Source of the DNA: CAZTQN01 sp964615765
GTDB taxonomy: Bacteria > Planctomycetota > Phycisphaerae > Phycisphaerales > UBA1924
DNA length: 45,353 bases
Direction: 5' to 3'
Assembly: GCA_964615765.1 (NCBI GenBank)
Contig: CAZTQN010000032.1
Coordinates: 1 to 45,353, forward strand
This document shows, one piece after another, positions 29,673 to 39,600 of the stretch. Position numbers and translations under genes: made by a program. The notes below the pieces were generated by a model that saw only the letters and a program-made list of their open reading frames with translations, made no database searches and was not told the DNA's origin. Position 1 is the first letter of the stretch. Each line of letters begins with the position of its first letter.

Positions 29673-31954
29673 ACATCGCCCGCAGCTTCCACAACGCGAT
29701 GTGCCTCTGCGCCATGCTCGGGATGACGGCGTTCCTCATCGCCGACGAGCGTCCGCTGCTCATCCCCTTCGCGCTCATCGCCGCAGGCGTCGCCCGCCTG
29801 GTCTCGAGCGGCGCTCGCTCGCTCCGCCCGATGGCGCTCCCGCGCGCGGTCGTCACGCTTCTGGTCTTCGCGGCGATCCTGCAGGCCGCCGCCAGCGTCG
29901 CCACCGGCGAGCGCGACGCCAACCCGATCGTCTCGATCCTCGGCTTGTTCCTGACGATCATCACCGCCGTCAAGCTCTTCGACCGCCGAGCCGCGCGCGA
30001 CGACGCGCAGCTGCTCACGCTCTGCCTGCTCGACGCGATCGCCGCCGTGCTCACGAGTAACTCGCTGGGCGTGGGCGTTGTGCTGCTGATCATGACGCCG
30101 GTCGCGATCCGTGCGGCGATGCTGCTGCAAGTCTGGACGGGCCTGTTCCGTCATGGCGACGGGCCCGAGCGCACGCAGATGGACCAGCCCGCCCCGCTCG
30201 CCGCCCGCACGCGGGCCCCGGTGCATCTGACGGCGATCACCGTCGCCGCGTCGATCGCGTGCGCGACCGCCGCGGCAATCATCTTCGTCGGCGCCCCGCG
30301 CGGGCTGGCCGCCAACGTCATGGGCCGCTTCGGGCAGGTGCAGCAGACCTCGATCGGCTTCACCGACAACGCCCGCCTCGGCACCGCCGGCTTCCTGACC
30401 GAAGACCCCACGCCCGTGATGGACATTCAGTACACCGACCTCGAGGGCACCAACCTCGGCGGGCCGGACACGATGCTCTATCTGCGCGGGGCCGTCAAGG
30501 ATGTCTACTCCCCCGAGCGCTGGCGCTGGGAAGAGACCGACGGACAATCCCGCCTGCAAGCCGTCATCCCCGCGCGGAACGCCTGGACGCCCTTCAAGAC
30601 CCAGACCGGGCGCACGTCCATCCTGCGCGAAGCCCGCATCACGCTCCGCGGCGGGCCCGGCTCCGGGCGCTATCTCTTCACGCTCTGGCGCCCCGTCTCC
30701 GTCACGCCCGAACGCGGCATGACGCTGGAGGTGTCCTCGAACGCGCTCGCCATCCGCGGACGCGTCAACGACACCGACCCCGAAGGCGGCCGCCCCGGCG
30801 GAGACCCACGCGTCGACTATCGCATGCGCATCATGGTCGGCGACGAGGGCGGCGGCGAGGGCATCGCCCCGCCCACGCCTTCTTTCGACTCCGCCCCCAT
30901 CCGCGACCAGGCCCTGCGCGTCCTCGCCGACGCCGGCGTCCGCGTCCCCGTGCAGGAAGGCGACCTCCGCACCGCGACGACCGCGATCCGCGACTACCTC
31001 CGCGACAACTTCTCATACACCACGCAGATGGTCGCCCCGCGGGCCGGGCAGGACCCGATCGAGATGTTCCTCTTCGAAACCCGCCGCGGGCACTGCGAGT
31101 ATTTCGCGAGCGCCATGACCGCGATGTGCCAATCGGTCGGCATCCCCGCGCGGCTGGTGCTCGGCTACGTCGCCAGCGAATACAACCCGCTCACCGAGCA
31201 ATACCTCGTGCGCGAGTCCAACGCGCACGCGTGGGTCGAGGTTCACGTCGGTCGCGGCCGCTGGATCCACATGGACCCGTCGCCGCCCGGCGACATCGCC
31301 CGCCTGCACAGCCCGGGCGAGGGCCCGTTCAGCATGGTCCGTCGATGGTGGGACGCGCTGGAGTTCTCGTGGGCCCGCAGCGTCGTCTCCTTCGACCGCA
31401 CGTCGCAGCGCCGCCTGCTCAGCACGCCCGACTCGGCCCGCGACAACCAGCGCCAGCGCGTCGAGAACATCTCCGACGCGATCGCGCAGCGCCTGAAGAC
31501 CTGGCGCCAGGAGATCCGGCGCGGGCAGGTCTTCGGGCTCATCGCCTGGGGCGTCGCGGGAATCGCGGGGATCATCCTGCTCGTGCGCACCGTGCCGGAA
31601 CTCTTCAGCCGCCTGCGCGGGTGGATCGGCGACCCAACGCGCCAGCCCGCGCACCGGCGCGCCCTGCTCGCGGCCCCGTTCTTCGCGCCGACGATGCGGG
31701 CCTTGGCCAAGGCCGGCCTGCCACGCCCGGAATATGCCGGCACCGCGGAGCACGCGCGCGATCTGGGCGCCATCGACCCCGAACTCGCCCGCGCGGTCGA
31801 GCGCATCGGCGCGCTGTTTTACCGCGTCCGTTTCGGCCCCGGCACGCTGACGCCCGAGGAACTCGGCGACGGCAACGCCCAAGCCGCCCGCGTCGTTCAG
31901 CGCCTGCGGGCCCTGCGGGCCGAGCGCCGCGGCGGGGCACGCACCGGCGTGTAA
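29669..31954 (+). CDS. TgpA-like membrane transglutaminase family protein
   Basis: 761 aa. About five membrane segments lie in the first 220 residues (DUF3488-like region). A large extracytoplasmic part follows with the transglutaminase core: Cys near 474 (RRGHCEYFASAMTAMCQSVG), His near 519 (ESNAHAWVEVHV) and Asp near 535 (HMDPSPP). Another membrane helix (GLIAWGVAGIAGIILLVRTV, about 625-645) and a cytoplasmic tail with a DUF4129-like end (RVRFGPGTLTPEELGD) complete it. The catalytic triad is intact. It is coupled to the DUF58 gene by ATGA, a conserved pair. It probably acts at the cell envelope; its substrate is unknown. Confidence 0.9.
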   Translation: MNIARSFHNAMCLCAMLGMTAFLIADERPLLIPFALIAAGVARLVSSGARSLRPMALPRAVVTLLVFAAILQAAASVATGERDANPIVSILGLFLTIITAVKLFDRRAARDDAQLLTLCLLDAIAAVLTSNSLGVGVVLLIMTPVAIRAAMLLQVWTGLFRHGDGPERTQMDQPAPLAARTRAPVHLTAITVAASIACATAAAIIFVGAPRGLAANVMGRFGQVQQTSIGFTDNARLGTAGFLTEDPTPVMDIQYTDLEGTNLGGPDTMLYLRGAVKDVYSPERWRWEETDGQSRLQAVIPARNAWTPFKTQTGRTSILREARITLRGGPGSGRYLFTLWRPVSVTPERGMTLEVSSNALAIRGRVNDTDPEGGRPGGDPRVDYRMRIMVGDEGGGEGIAPPTPSFDSAPIRDQALRVLADAGVRVPVQEGDLRTATTAIRDYLRDNFSYTTQMVAPRAGQDPIEMFLFETRRGHCEYFASAMTAMCQSVGIPARLVLGYVASEYNPLTEQYLVRESNAHAWVEVHVGRGRWIHMDPSPPGDIARLHSPGEGPFSMVRRWWDALEFSWARSVVSFDRTSQRRLLSTPDSARDNQRQRVENISDAIAQRLKTWRQEIRRGQVFGLIAWGVAGIAGIILLVRTVPELFSRLRGWIGDPTRQPAHRRALLAAPFFAPTMRALAKAGLPRPEYAGTAEHARDLGAIDPELARAVERIGALFYRVRFGPGTLTPEELGDGNAQAARVVQRLRALRAERRGGARTGV

Positions 31955-32050
31955 CTTCACGCGTGTTCAAGGGGGTCGGCCGCCTTTTCGGACGCTGCGG
32001 TCCGCCGCGCGCGGGCTCGCGTCGGCGTCGGCTTGATCCGCTGCCGCACC

Positions 32051-33013
32051 ATGCCGATGGACACTGCGGGTTTCACCGAGCGGGCCCTCGTCGCCCGCCC
32101 TCCATTTCAGCCCAGATCGGGGTTACGCGTGCCCGCTCAACGATCCCGCACAGAGAACTGGCGCGACTGTCTGAAGCAGATCCACGAGCGCGGCGGCGCG
32201 CTGGAGCTGAGCATCGACCGCGGCCCCAGCACCGGCGCCGGCGAACAAGCCGCGTCGGACCTCGTCTGGCGCTGCCGCATCGTCGACGTCGGCCCGACGT
32301 GGATCGCCGTCGAACCGCCCGCCGCGTTCGGCGCGACGCTCGGCCTGCGCCCCGGCGCCCGCCTGATCGGCGGCATGACGATCGGGCAGAACCGCTGGAT
32401 GTTCCGCACCGTCACACTGCCCGGCGTGCCCGGCGCAAACCCAATGCGCGTCGGCCCCAGCGCGCGACTCGTCGTCGAGATGCCCGTCAGCGTCGAGCGC
32501 TGCTCGCGCCGCTCGCAGTTCCGCGTGTCGACGGCCCACCTCAACCTCCCGCGGGCCCAGTGCTGGCCGCTGATCGATCCGACCAGCGTGTGCGCCGCCG
32601 AGGCCGCCAACCGCGCGCTCATCAACGACCTGCTGTCCGGCAAGCCGCAGGGCGGCGGCGGCACCGCCGATGACCCGGACGCGATCCTTCTGCCCGAAGT
32701 CGGGCCGATGTTCAACGGCGCGCTGCTCAACATTTCCGGCGGCGGGATGGGCCTGCTCGTGGGCCCGACGGACGCGGCCGCCCTCGCCAGCCGCCCGCTG
32801 ATCTGGCTGCGCGTGGACCTGCGTCCGGAAATCCCGGCCCCGATCGCGATCACCGCGCGCGTCGCCCACACGCACATCGACTCGGCCCAGCAGGTCTACG
32901 CCGGGCTCGCCTTCGATTTCGCGCACAACCCCGGGCACCGCGCCTTCGTCGTCGAGGCGATCGGGCGGTATCTCGAACTGCTGCAGCGCGGACAATCCGC
33001 CCGCGCGGCCTGA
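32051..33013 (+). CDS. PilZ-domain (YcgR-like) protein
   Basis: 320 aa from ATG 32051; GTG 32129 (VPAQRSRTENWRDCLKQIHE) is a plausible shorter start. An N-terminal YcgR-like beta domain (about 50-145) is followed by a PilZ domain. This has the c-di-GMP binding marks RRSQFR (RxxxR, about 153-158) and NISGGGMGLL (D/NxSxxG), separated by an unusually long Cys/Pro/Gly-containing insert of about 85 residues. A C-terminal helix (HRAFVVEAIGRYLELLQRGQ) closes it. Such proteins bind cyclic di-GMP and change motility, secretion or polysaccharide output. No flagellar genes are seen here. Convergent with the next gene. Confidence 0.8.
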   Translation: MPMDTAGFTERALVARPPFQPRSGLRVPAQRSRTENWRDCLKQIHERGGALELSIDRGPSTGAGEQAASDLVWRCRIVDVGPTWIAVEPPAAFGATLGLRPGARLIGGMTIGQNRWMFRTVTLPGVPGANPMRVGPSARLVVEMPVSVERCSRRSQFRVSTAHLNLPRAQCWPLIDPTSVCAAEAANRALINDLLSGKPQGGGGTADDPDAILLPEVGPMFNGALLNISGGGMGLLVGPTDAAALASRPLIWLRVDLRPEIPAPIAITARVAHTHIDSAQQVYAGLAFDFAHNPGHRAFVVEAIGRYLELLQRGQSARAA

Positions 33014-33036
33014 GTGTCAATCAACCCCGCGCCCGC

Positions 33037-34359
33037 TCACGGACCGACGAACACGTCGTCCGCAGACGCCGGCGACTCTGTCCCGCGCAGCGGGTCCGCC
33101 CGACGGGCCTGACGGCGCTCGGCGATGAACCGCTCGACCGCACGCGGCAGGTACACGTTGTCGTAGTTCTCCAGCACCGGGCTGCGGATGAACTGGGCCG
33201 ACTGGTCGTTGAACAGCACGTTCTGCCCGCGGCCCATGTGGTTCAGCGAGTTCGCCATCGGGTCGATCGGCTGGCCCAGTCGCGCCAGCGGGATGATCGG
33301 CGAGCGGTCGACCAATACGACGACGCGGGCGTTCTGCACCCACCGCGGGCGCTCGGCGGCGAACATGTTCTGGTACGAGTACGAGACCTGCTCCTGCGAG
33401 CGCCAGTCCATCGTCGCCGCGGCTTCCGGCGAGGCGCACGCCCCCGGGTTCCCGCCGCACGCCAGGCTCGAGAGCGGCGTGTAGTTCGTCCGCGCCAGCG
33501 TGAACAGGTTGGCCGAGTTGGAGCGTTCGGGCGTGCCGACGTCCCACCAGGGGGAGCCGGCCGGCGACGCCGTCGCGAGCGGGAGCGACCCGCGGAAGTC
33601 CATCGCGTATTGCCCGAACCCGAGCCCGGCCGACATCATGTTCGCCTGGCAGGCCATCCGCCGGTTGGTCTCGCGGACCGCGCCGAGCATCGGCACCAGC
33701 ACGGCCCCGCCGATGAGCGCGACCGACGCCGCGGCGACCAGGTCGGCGAGCTGCAGGCGGAACCGCCGCCCACCCGCCTCGACGGGCGCTTCCACCGGCG
33801 CGAACTTCAAGCGCTCGCGCGAGGCACGCTCTTCGTCTTGCACGCGGGCCAGCGTGCGTGCGACCAGATCCGACGCGGACGAGGCCCGCTCCCCGGCGAC
33901 ATGCGCCGGCGGCGCGTCCAGCAGACCCACCAGCCGCGCGATGTGTCCGGCCCGCCCGCGCACGCCCGAGGCCACGCGCTGCGGCATGAACTTCGCGTTC
34001 ACCAGCGCTTCCAGCGCGTCCTCGTCGTCATGACCGAGCACGGGCGCCGCCTCAACACCCCGCGGCGTGCGGGCAACGCGGGCCAGCGTCGCGTCAATCA
34101 ATGTCGAAGAAACGAAATCCCCCGCCGTGCCGATCGCACCTTGCCGCGCACCGTCCCAGTTCGCCGCCGCCTCGTCCGGATGATGTTCCAGAATGCCGAG
34201 CACGCGGGCGATGCTCTCGGCCCGCGGTCGCATGTCGCGCGGCACGCGGTCGAGGTGAAACTCCGCTTCGACCAGCGCTTCGAACGCCGCCGCGTCATGA
34301 CCGCACAGCTCGAAGGCGTCTGTCAGGTCGGGGGCGGTGGGTCCGTGGGCGTCTGACAT
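33037..34359 (-). CDS. Membrane protein downstream of an ECF sigma factor; anti-sigma-like plus pseudopilin-like
   Basis: 440 aa from ATG 34359. The N-terminal 190 residues contain two similar helical units, FEALVEAEFHLDRVPRDMRP / RAESIARVLGILEHHPD and LEALVNAKFMPQRVASGVRG / RAGHIARLVGLLDAPPA, so it holds an internal duplication. One membrane span (LVAAASVALIGGAVLVPMLG) is followed by ETNRRMACQANMMSAGLGFG and QYAMDFRGSLPLA, which resembles the start of planctomycete DUF1559 type II pseudopilin-like domains. Near the end LNHMGRGQNVLFNDQSAQFI matches their H-x-G-x-x-N-x-L-F-x-D-G-x-V motif. It is 101 bp after the sigma gene on the same strand. Likely a membrane regulator of that sigma factor; the hybrid architecture is my inference. 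Confidence 0.65.
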   Translation of the reverse strand: MSDAHGPTAPDLTDAFELCGHDAAAFEALVEAEFHLDRVPRDMRPRAESIARVLGILEHHPDEAAANWDGARQGAIGTAGDFVSSTLIDATLARVARTPRGVEAAPVLGHDDEDALEALVNAKFMPQRVASGVRGRAGHIARLVGLLDAPPAHVAGERASSASDLVARTLARVQDEERASRERLKFAPVEAPVEAGGRRFRLQLADLVAAASVALIGGAVLVPMLGAVRETNRRMACQANMMSAGLGFGQYAMDFRGSLPLATASPAGSPWWDVGTPERSNSANLFTLARTNYTPLSSLACGGNPGACASPEAAATMDWRSQEQVSYSYQNMFAAERPRWVQNARVVVLVDRSPIIPLARLGQPIDPMANSLNHMGRGQNVLFNDQSAQFIRSPVLENYDNVYLPRAVERFIAERRQARRADPLRGTESPASADDVFVGP

Positions 34360-34460
34360 GGTGGGCAACGGCTCGGGTTGAAGGGGTTGAGGGCGAAAGG
34401 GCGGGGACATCATGCAGTGAAAACGGACGAACGCTGAACCAGTGTGTCGCACCCGGGCGG

Positions 34461-35279
34461 CTAGCCCGGCGTGCCGGGCGGCACGGGCGACCGGATCGGT
34501 CGCGGCGCTCCGCCCGCATCACCCCCACCACCACCCCCGCCACCCTCGCCACCGCTCGATCGCGACGAAAGCACCTGCTTCCACTTGGTCGCAAACGCCG
34601 CCACGGCCGAGTGCAGCCGGCTCTTGACCGTCCCCAGGGGGATGTCCAGAGCATCGGCGATCTGGCTGTACGAGAGCCGCTGGAAGTACGCCAGCAGAAG
34701 AATCTCTCGCAGCGTCCACGGGAGCTGGTCGATGGCTTGCTGAACCAGCCGCCCGCGTTCTTCCTTGTCAAGCCCGGCGTCGGGCGGCTCGACATCGATC
34801 TCCATCAGATCGACGTACGTCCGCTCGCCGGAGTCGCCCGCCCCCGAGCCTCCGCCGCCCGCGATCGGGGCGGAAAGATCCAGGGCCTTGCGACGCGCAC
34901 TTCTACGCAGCGCGTCCCGGGCCTTGTTCGCGGCGATCGTAAATAGCCACGGCTTAAACCGGCGGCTGACGTCGAACGAGTCCGCCGATAAGTGCACCTG
35001 CAGGAACGTGTCCTGGAACGCGTCCTCCGCCAGGGCCCGGTTGCCCGTCAGTCGGAACAGGAACCGCACCAGGTCGTCGTGATGCCGGCGCACCAGATGC
35101 TCAAAGCACGCGGGTTCACCCTGGCGATACCGCCGCAGCAATTCCTCGTCGCTGGCTCGGTCGAGATTGGTCGGTTCTGGTGCGGGCAAGGCGGTTCCGA
35201 AAGCATGGCCCGCGCCCGGAGCCCCCACGCCGGCGAGCAGGGATCCGACCGACGGGGATGAAGCGGCAGCGGCGTTCAC
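34461..35279 (-). CDS. ECF-type RNA polymerase sigma factor (second)
   Basis: 272 aa from GTG 35279 (TAGACT lies four bases upstream, GGAGG further off). An Ala/Gly-rich N-tip is followed by region 2: DEELLRRYRQGEPACFEHLV, RFLFRLTGNRALAEDAFQDT and RRFKPWLFTIAANKARDALR. A Gly-rich linker comes next, then region 4 (DQLPWTLREILLLAYFQRLS, YSQIADALDIPLGTVKSRLH). All core ECF motifs are intact. The C-tail (SSRSSGGEGGGGGGGGDAGG onward) is an unusual low-complexity extension. It is transcribed with the membrane protein at 33037-34359 and divergent from hpnH, with 241 bp between. Confidence 0.9.
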   Translation of the reverse strand: MNAAAASSPSVGSLLAGVGAPGAGHAFGTALPAPEPTNLDRASDEELLRRYRQGEPACFEHLVRRHHDDLVRFLFRLTGNRALAEDAFQDTFLQVHLSADSFDVSRRFKPWLFTIAANKARDALRRSARRKALDLSAPIAGGGGSGAGDSGERTYVDLMEIDVEPPDAGLDKEERGRLVQQAIDQLPWTLREILLLAYFQRLSYSQIADALDIPLGTVKSRLHSAVAAFATKWKQVLSSRSSGGEGGGGGGGGDAGGAPRPIRSPVPPGTPG

Positions 35280-35520
35280 GAACAGTCTACGTTCCTCCGG
35301 CCTCCGGGTTTGGTCCGGGCGACCATCCGCCAGTTCTCGGGACCATGTTCCCGGCGTCCGCCCCACCCCGGGCCGCCGCCGCCCCCTCCCGCCCCCATCT
35401 TCACCCCCGTCGCCCAACTGAGCGGAACGTCCGAAACGCCCGGCCGCCCGGCGGTTCATTCACGCTAACATCCCGCCGCGTCCGTCCCTCCCGGCCGGAC
35501 GCACCAAGGAAGCACCCGGC

Positions 35521-36672
35521 ATGGGCGTACCCGTGAGTCAGATGTGGGCCGTTGCGACGTACGTGCTGGGGCAGAAGCTCCGTCGGCGCAAGCGCTACCC
35601 GCTGGTCATGCAGCTTGAACCGCTGTTCCGATGCAATCTCGCCTGCGCCGGGTGCGGCAAGATCCAGTACCCCCCGCACGTGCTCAAGCGCCAACTCACG
35701 CCCGAGCAGTGCTGGGCCGCCGCCGAGGAGTGCGGCACGCCCGTGGTCGCGATCCCCGGCGGGGAGCCGATGCTGCACCCGCAGATCAAGGAGATCGTCG
35801 AGGGGCTCATCGCTCGCAAGCGCTTCGTCTACGTCTGCACCAACGCGCTGCTGCTGAAAGAGAAGATCGAGGCCGGCTGGTTCAAGCCCAACAAGCGCCT
35901 GACCTTCAGCGTGCACATGGACGGACAGGAAGAGCACCACGACTTCGCCGTCTGCCGCGAGGGCACGTACAAGACCGCCGTCGAGGCCATCAAGTTCGCC
36001 ATCGCGAAGGGCTTCCGGGTCACGACCAACACGACGCTGTTCGACGGGGCCGATCCCAACTCCGTCCGCGCGTTCATGGACGAGATGATGGCCCTGGGCG
36101 TCGAGGGCTGCATGCTCAGCCCCGGCTACGCCTACCCCAAGGCCCCGGACCAGAAGTCCTTCATGACCGAGCGCAAGAAGGTCACCGACTTCTTCCGCAT
36201 GGTCCTCTCCAACCGCAAGCCCCACTGGAAGTTCAACGCCTCGCCGCTGTTCATGGAGTTCCTCATGGGCAAGCGCGACTACGAGTGCACGCCCTGGGGC
36301 CTGCCCACGTACTGCATCTTCGGCTGGCAGAAGCCCTGCTACCTCCTGCAGGACGGCTACGTCGACACCTTCAAGGAACTGATAGAGACCACCGAGTGGG
36401 AGCGCTACGGCCGCAAGAGCGGCAACCGCGCCTGCCAGCAGTGCATGGTCCACTGCGGCTACGAGCCCACCGCCGTCGACCACACCTTCTCCGGCATCGG
36501 CGGGCTGATCGCGACCGTCAAGTCGATGATCTCCCCGCTCTACAAGGACGCCGAGGCGCAGCGCATGCTGGAGGAAGAAGCCAAGAAGCCGCACGGCCCG
36601 CTCGTGCAGCTCGGCATCAGCGTCAAGGCCAAGCCCGCCGCCCAGCGGGCCGAAACCGTCGGCGCCGCCTGA
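35521..36672 (+). CDS. hpnH: Adenosyl-hopene transferase HpnH (radical SAM)
   Basis: 383 aa from ATG 35521 with AAGGAAG about eight bases upstream. HpnH adds a 5'-deoxyadenosyl group to diploptene (hopene), the first step of extended hopanoid side-chain synthesis. The [4Fe-4S] motif C38-NLA-C42-AG-C45 and the SAM motif PGGEPMLHP are present. Family segments YPLVMQLEPLFRCNLACAGC, SVHMDGQEEHHD and TPWGLPTYCIFGWQKPCYLL occur in order, and the C-terminal Cys cluster CQQCMVHCGYEPTAVDHTF is complete. Length is that of the family (about 380). No squalene-hopene cyclase or other hpn gene is in the window. It ends six bases before the convergent hrpA. Confidence 0.95.
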   Translation: MGVPVSQMWAVATYVLGQKLRRRKRYPLVMQLEPLFRCNLACAGCGKIQYPPHVLKRQLTPEQCWAAAEECGTPVVAIPGGEPMLHPQIKEIVEGLIARKRFVYVCTNALLLKEKIEAGWFKPNKRLTFSVHMDGQEEHHDFAVCREGTYKTAVEAIKFAIAKGFRVTTNTTLFDGADPNSVRAFMDEMMALGVEGCMLSPGYAYPKAPDQKSFMTERKKVTDFFRMVLSNRKPHWKFNASPLFMEFLMGKRDYECTPWGLPTYCIFGWQKPCYLLQDGYVDTFKELIETTEWERYGRKSGNRACQQCMVHCGYEPTAVDHTFSGIGGLIATVKSMISPLYKDAEAQRMLEEEAKKPHGPLVQLGISVKAKPAAQRAETVGAA

Positions 36673-36678
36673 AGCAAA

Positions 36679-39600
36679 TCACCCGGCCTTGGGCGGCTCA
36701 CGACCGACCACGCGCTCCCACCACCACTTCTCCATCTTCGGCGGCGAGATCGTCATCCCGCCCGTCCCCTCCACCGTGCGCACGCCCAGTTCCTGCGCAA
36801 ACAGCGACACGCGCAGTTCCTCGATCATCCAGCGCAGGGCCGCGAGCGCCGGCGCGTCGACCACCGCACGCCGCGCCGCAGCCCCCGCCGCCGTCCCGTC
36901 CTCACGCGGGGCCTGATCGAGCCGCGTCAAGTACGCGTTCCAGAACAGCCACACCGTCTGCAGCGCCTTGGCGTCGCGCAGCGCCGCGTCCGACGCCGTC
37001 TGCGTGATCCCGACGCGCAGCTTCTCGATCCGCCGCTCGATCGCCGCGAAGTACCGCGGCAGGTGCACCATCTGCGCCGGCGGGATCGACGCCGCCCCGC
37101 GTCCACGCTCCCCGCCGCCCGGCGCGAACATCCGCGCAAACGCCAGGTGCGCCAGCTGGGAACGAATGTCGATCGCGGCGTTGTCCCACGCCGGCGAGCG
37201 CGGCGCGTCGGCGAGCGCGAGCGTGATCCGCTGGTATGACCCCAGCACCGCCTCGGCGATCGCCACCGCCTGCCGCCCCGCCCATCCGAGCCGATCCCAG
37301 CCCCAGTCGATCTGCGCCTCGAACGCGGCCTTGCTCCGCACCAACTCCGCCGCCCGCGGGGCCGCCTTCCCCGGCGGCACGCCGAGTGATTCATCGAACG
37401 CCAGCGCCGCCGTCAGCGCGCCAAGGTCCGCGAACAGGTCCTTCGTCGTCACCCGCGCCACGGGCCCGCCGCCCTTGCCCACCGGCTTCACGCTCTCCAT
37501 CGGCCCACTGACCGCGGCGAGCGGCGCGAACAGCAGCCCCAGCCGCTCGATCCCCGGCGTCGTCTCGATCAGCGAGCTCGCCTCCTTGCTCACCTGCAGC
37601 GCCAGCAGCTTGCGCACGCCCAGCCGGTGCGCCTCGCGGGCCCGGTCCGCGTCCTTGAACAGACGCACGCTCACCTCGCCCGCGCGGCCTTCATCCACCA
37701 GCGCCGGCGTCAGATCGAACGTCGCACCGACGATCTCCACACGCACCGTGTCGGGCAGATCCTCGAACTCGCCCACCCACGTCGCCACGCCCGCGCGGTT
37801 GAACGGCCCCGTCGGCAGGCGGCTCAGCAGGTCCGCCGCCCGCTTCTGCACCTCGACGCGCAGGCCTTCCAGGTCCCGCGACTTGCTGATCACCACCGGC
37901 GGCTTGCCGTCCGCCGTCGCGTGATCGTCCAGCACGCGCACCAGCATCTTCAAGTGCGGCGGGAGAGCCGCGCTCGCCGCCCGCCACTCCGTCACCGGCA
38001 CGTACTGCCCGCCCCCGGCGCGAATCGCGTCGGTGAACATCTCGAACAGATCGCCCCCCGCGAACGCCATCCGCGCCGCCGCGGCCCGTGCGATCTCCGG
38101 CGCCGGCACCAGCGTCGTGCGGATGTGCTTCGGCAGCGCGCGGATCAACGCCGTCAGCTTCTCCTCCAGCATCCCCGGCACCAGCCAGTGCACGCGCTCT
38201 TCCAGCGCGCTGGCGGGGATCGCGAGCAGGGCCGACTCCGGCACAGTCAGCGTCACCCCGTCGTCCGGCGAGCCGACGTCGTGCACGTACGTCAGCCGCA
38301 GCGTCCGCCCGGCGATCTCCAGCGTGTCCGGAAACTGCTCGACCGTCGGCTCCACCGCCCCCGGCGCCAGCAGGTCCTGCTTCTGCATGTGCAGCAGGTC
38401 CGGCGCCCGCGCCTCGGCCCTCCGGCGCCAGGTCTCGAACTCCGGGCCCGACGTGATCTCTCCCGGCACGCGCTTGTCATAGAACGAGAACCGCGCCGTG
38501 TTGTCCGCGAGCAGGTCGCTGCTCCGCGCCCGGCTCTCGAGGTTCTTGATGCCCTTCGCGAGCGTGTGGTTGTGCTCGAAGAACGTGCCGGGCGTGAGAT
38601 ACTCGCCGTTCACCAGCGCGTGCTGGATGAAGATCGTGCGCGACTGGTCCGGGTTCACGTGCCCGTACGGCACGCGCCGGCGCGTCGTCAGTTCCAGCCC
38701 GTACAGCGACACCGTCTCGTACGCCATCGCCTGGGCCGTCTCGGCGTCCCAGTGCGGCTCGGTGTAGGTCCTCTTCACCAGGTGCTGCGCCGCCGCCTCG
38801 ATCCACGCGGGGTTCACGCTCGCGACGGTGCGCGCGTACGTCCGCGTGGTCCGCACGATCTCCGCCGCGACGACCCACTTGGGCGTGCTTTTAAAGAGCG
38901 TCGAGCCCGGGAAGATGCTGAACGTGGTCGAGCGGGCCCCCTGATACTCGCCCGGATTCACGGTGCTCTTGCGCCCGATGCTCGACAGGAACCCCGTGAG
39001 CAGGGCCCGGTGCAGCGGGTCGTAGATGTCCTTGATCGCCACGCGCCGCTCGACACGCACACCCATGTCCGAGACCAGTTCGTGCAGTTGCCGGTGCACG
39101 TCCTGCCACTCGCGCATGCGCACGTGCGAAATGAACTTCTCGCGGCACCACTTCTTCAGCCCGCCGCCAGAGAGCTTGTCCTCCTGCTTGTGATACTCGC
39201 GCCACAGATTCAGCAGCGTCATGAAGTCGCTGCGTTCGTGTCGGAAGGTCGCGTGGGCCTCGTCGGCGGCGGCCTGCTTGTCGATCGGGCGGTCGCGCGG
39301 GTCCTGCACGCTCAGCGCCGAGGCGACGATCAGCGCCTCGGGCACGCACCGCTCCGCCTCGCTCGCGATGATGATGCGTCCGATGCGCGGGTCCACCGGC
39401 AGGCGGGCCAGGCGGGCGCCGATCGCCGTCAGGTCGGCCCGCAGCCCACCGCCCTCCAGCGCGCCGATCTCCAGCAGCGTGTCGTACCCGTCACGCACGT
39501 TGCGCGGGTCGGGCGGGACGAGGAACGGGAAGTCCTCGATATCGCCAAGCCTCAGCGCCTTCATCTGCAGGATGACGCTCGCCAGGTTGGTCCGCAGGAT

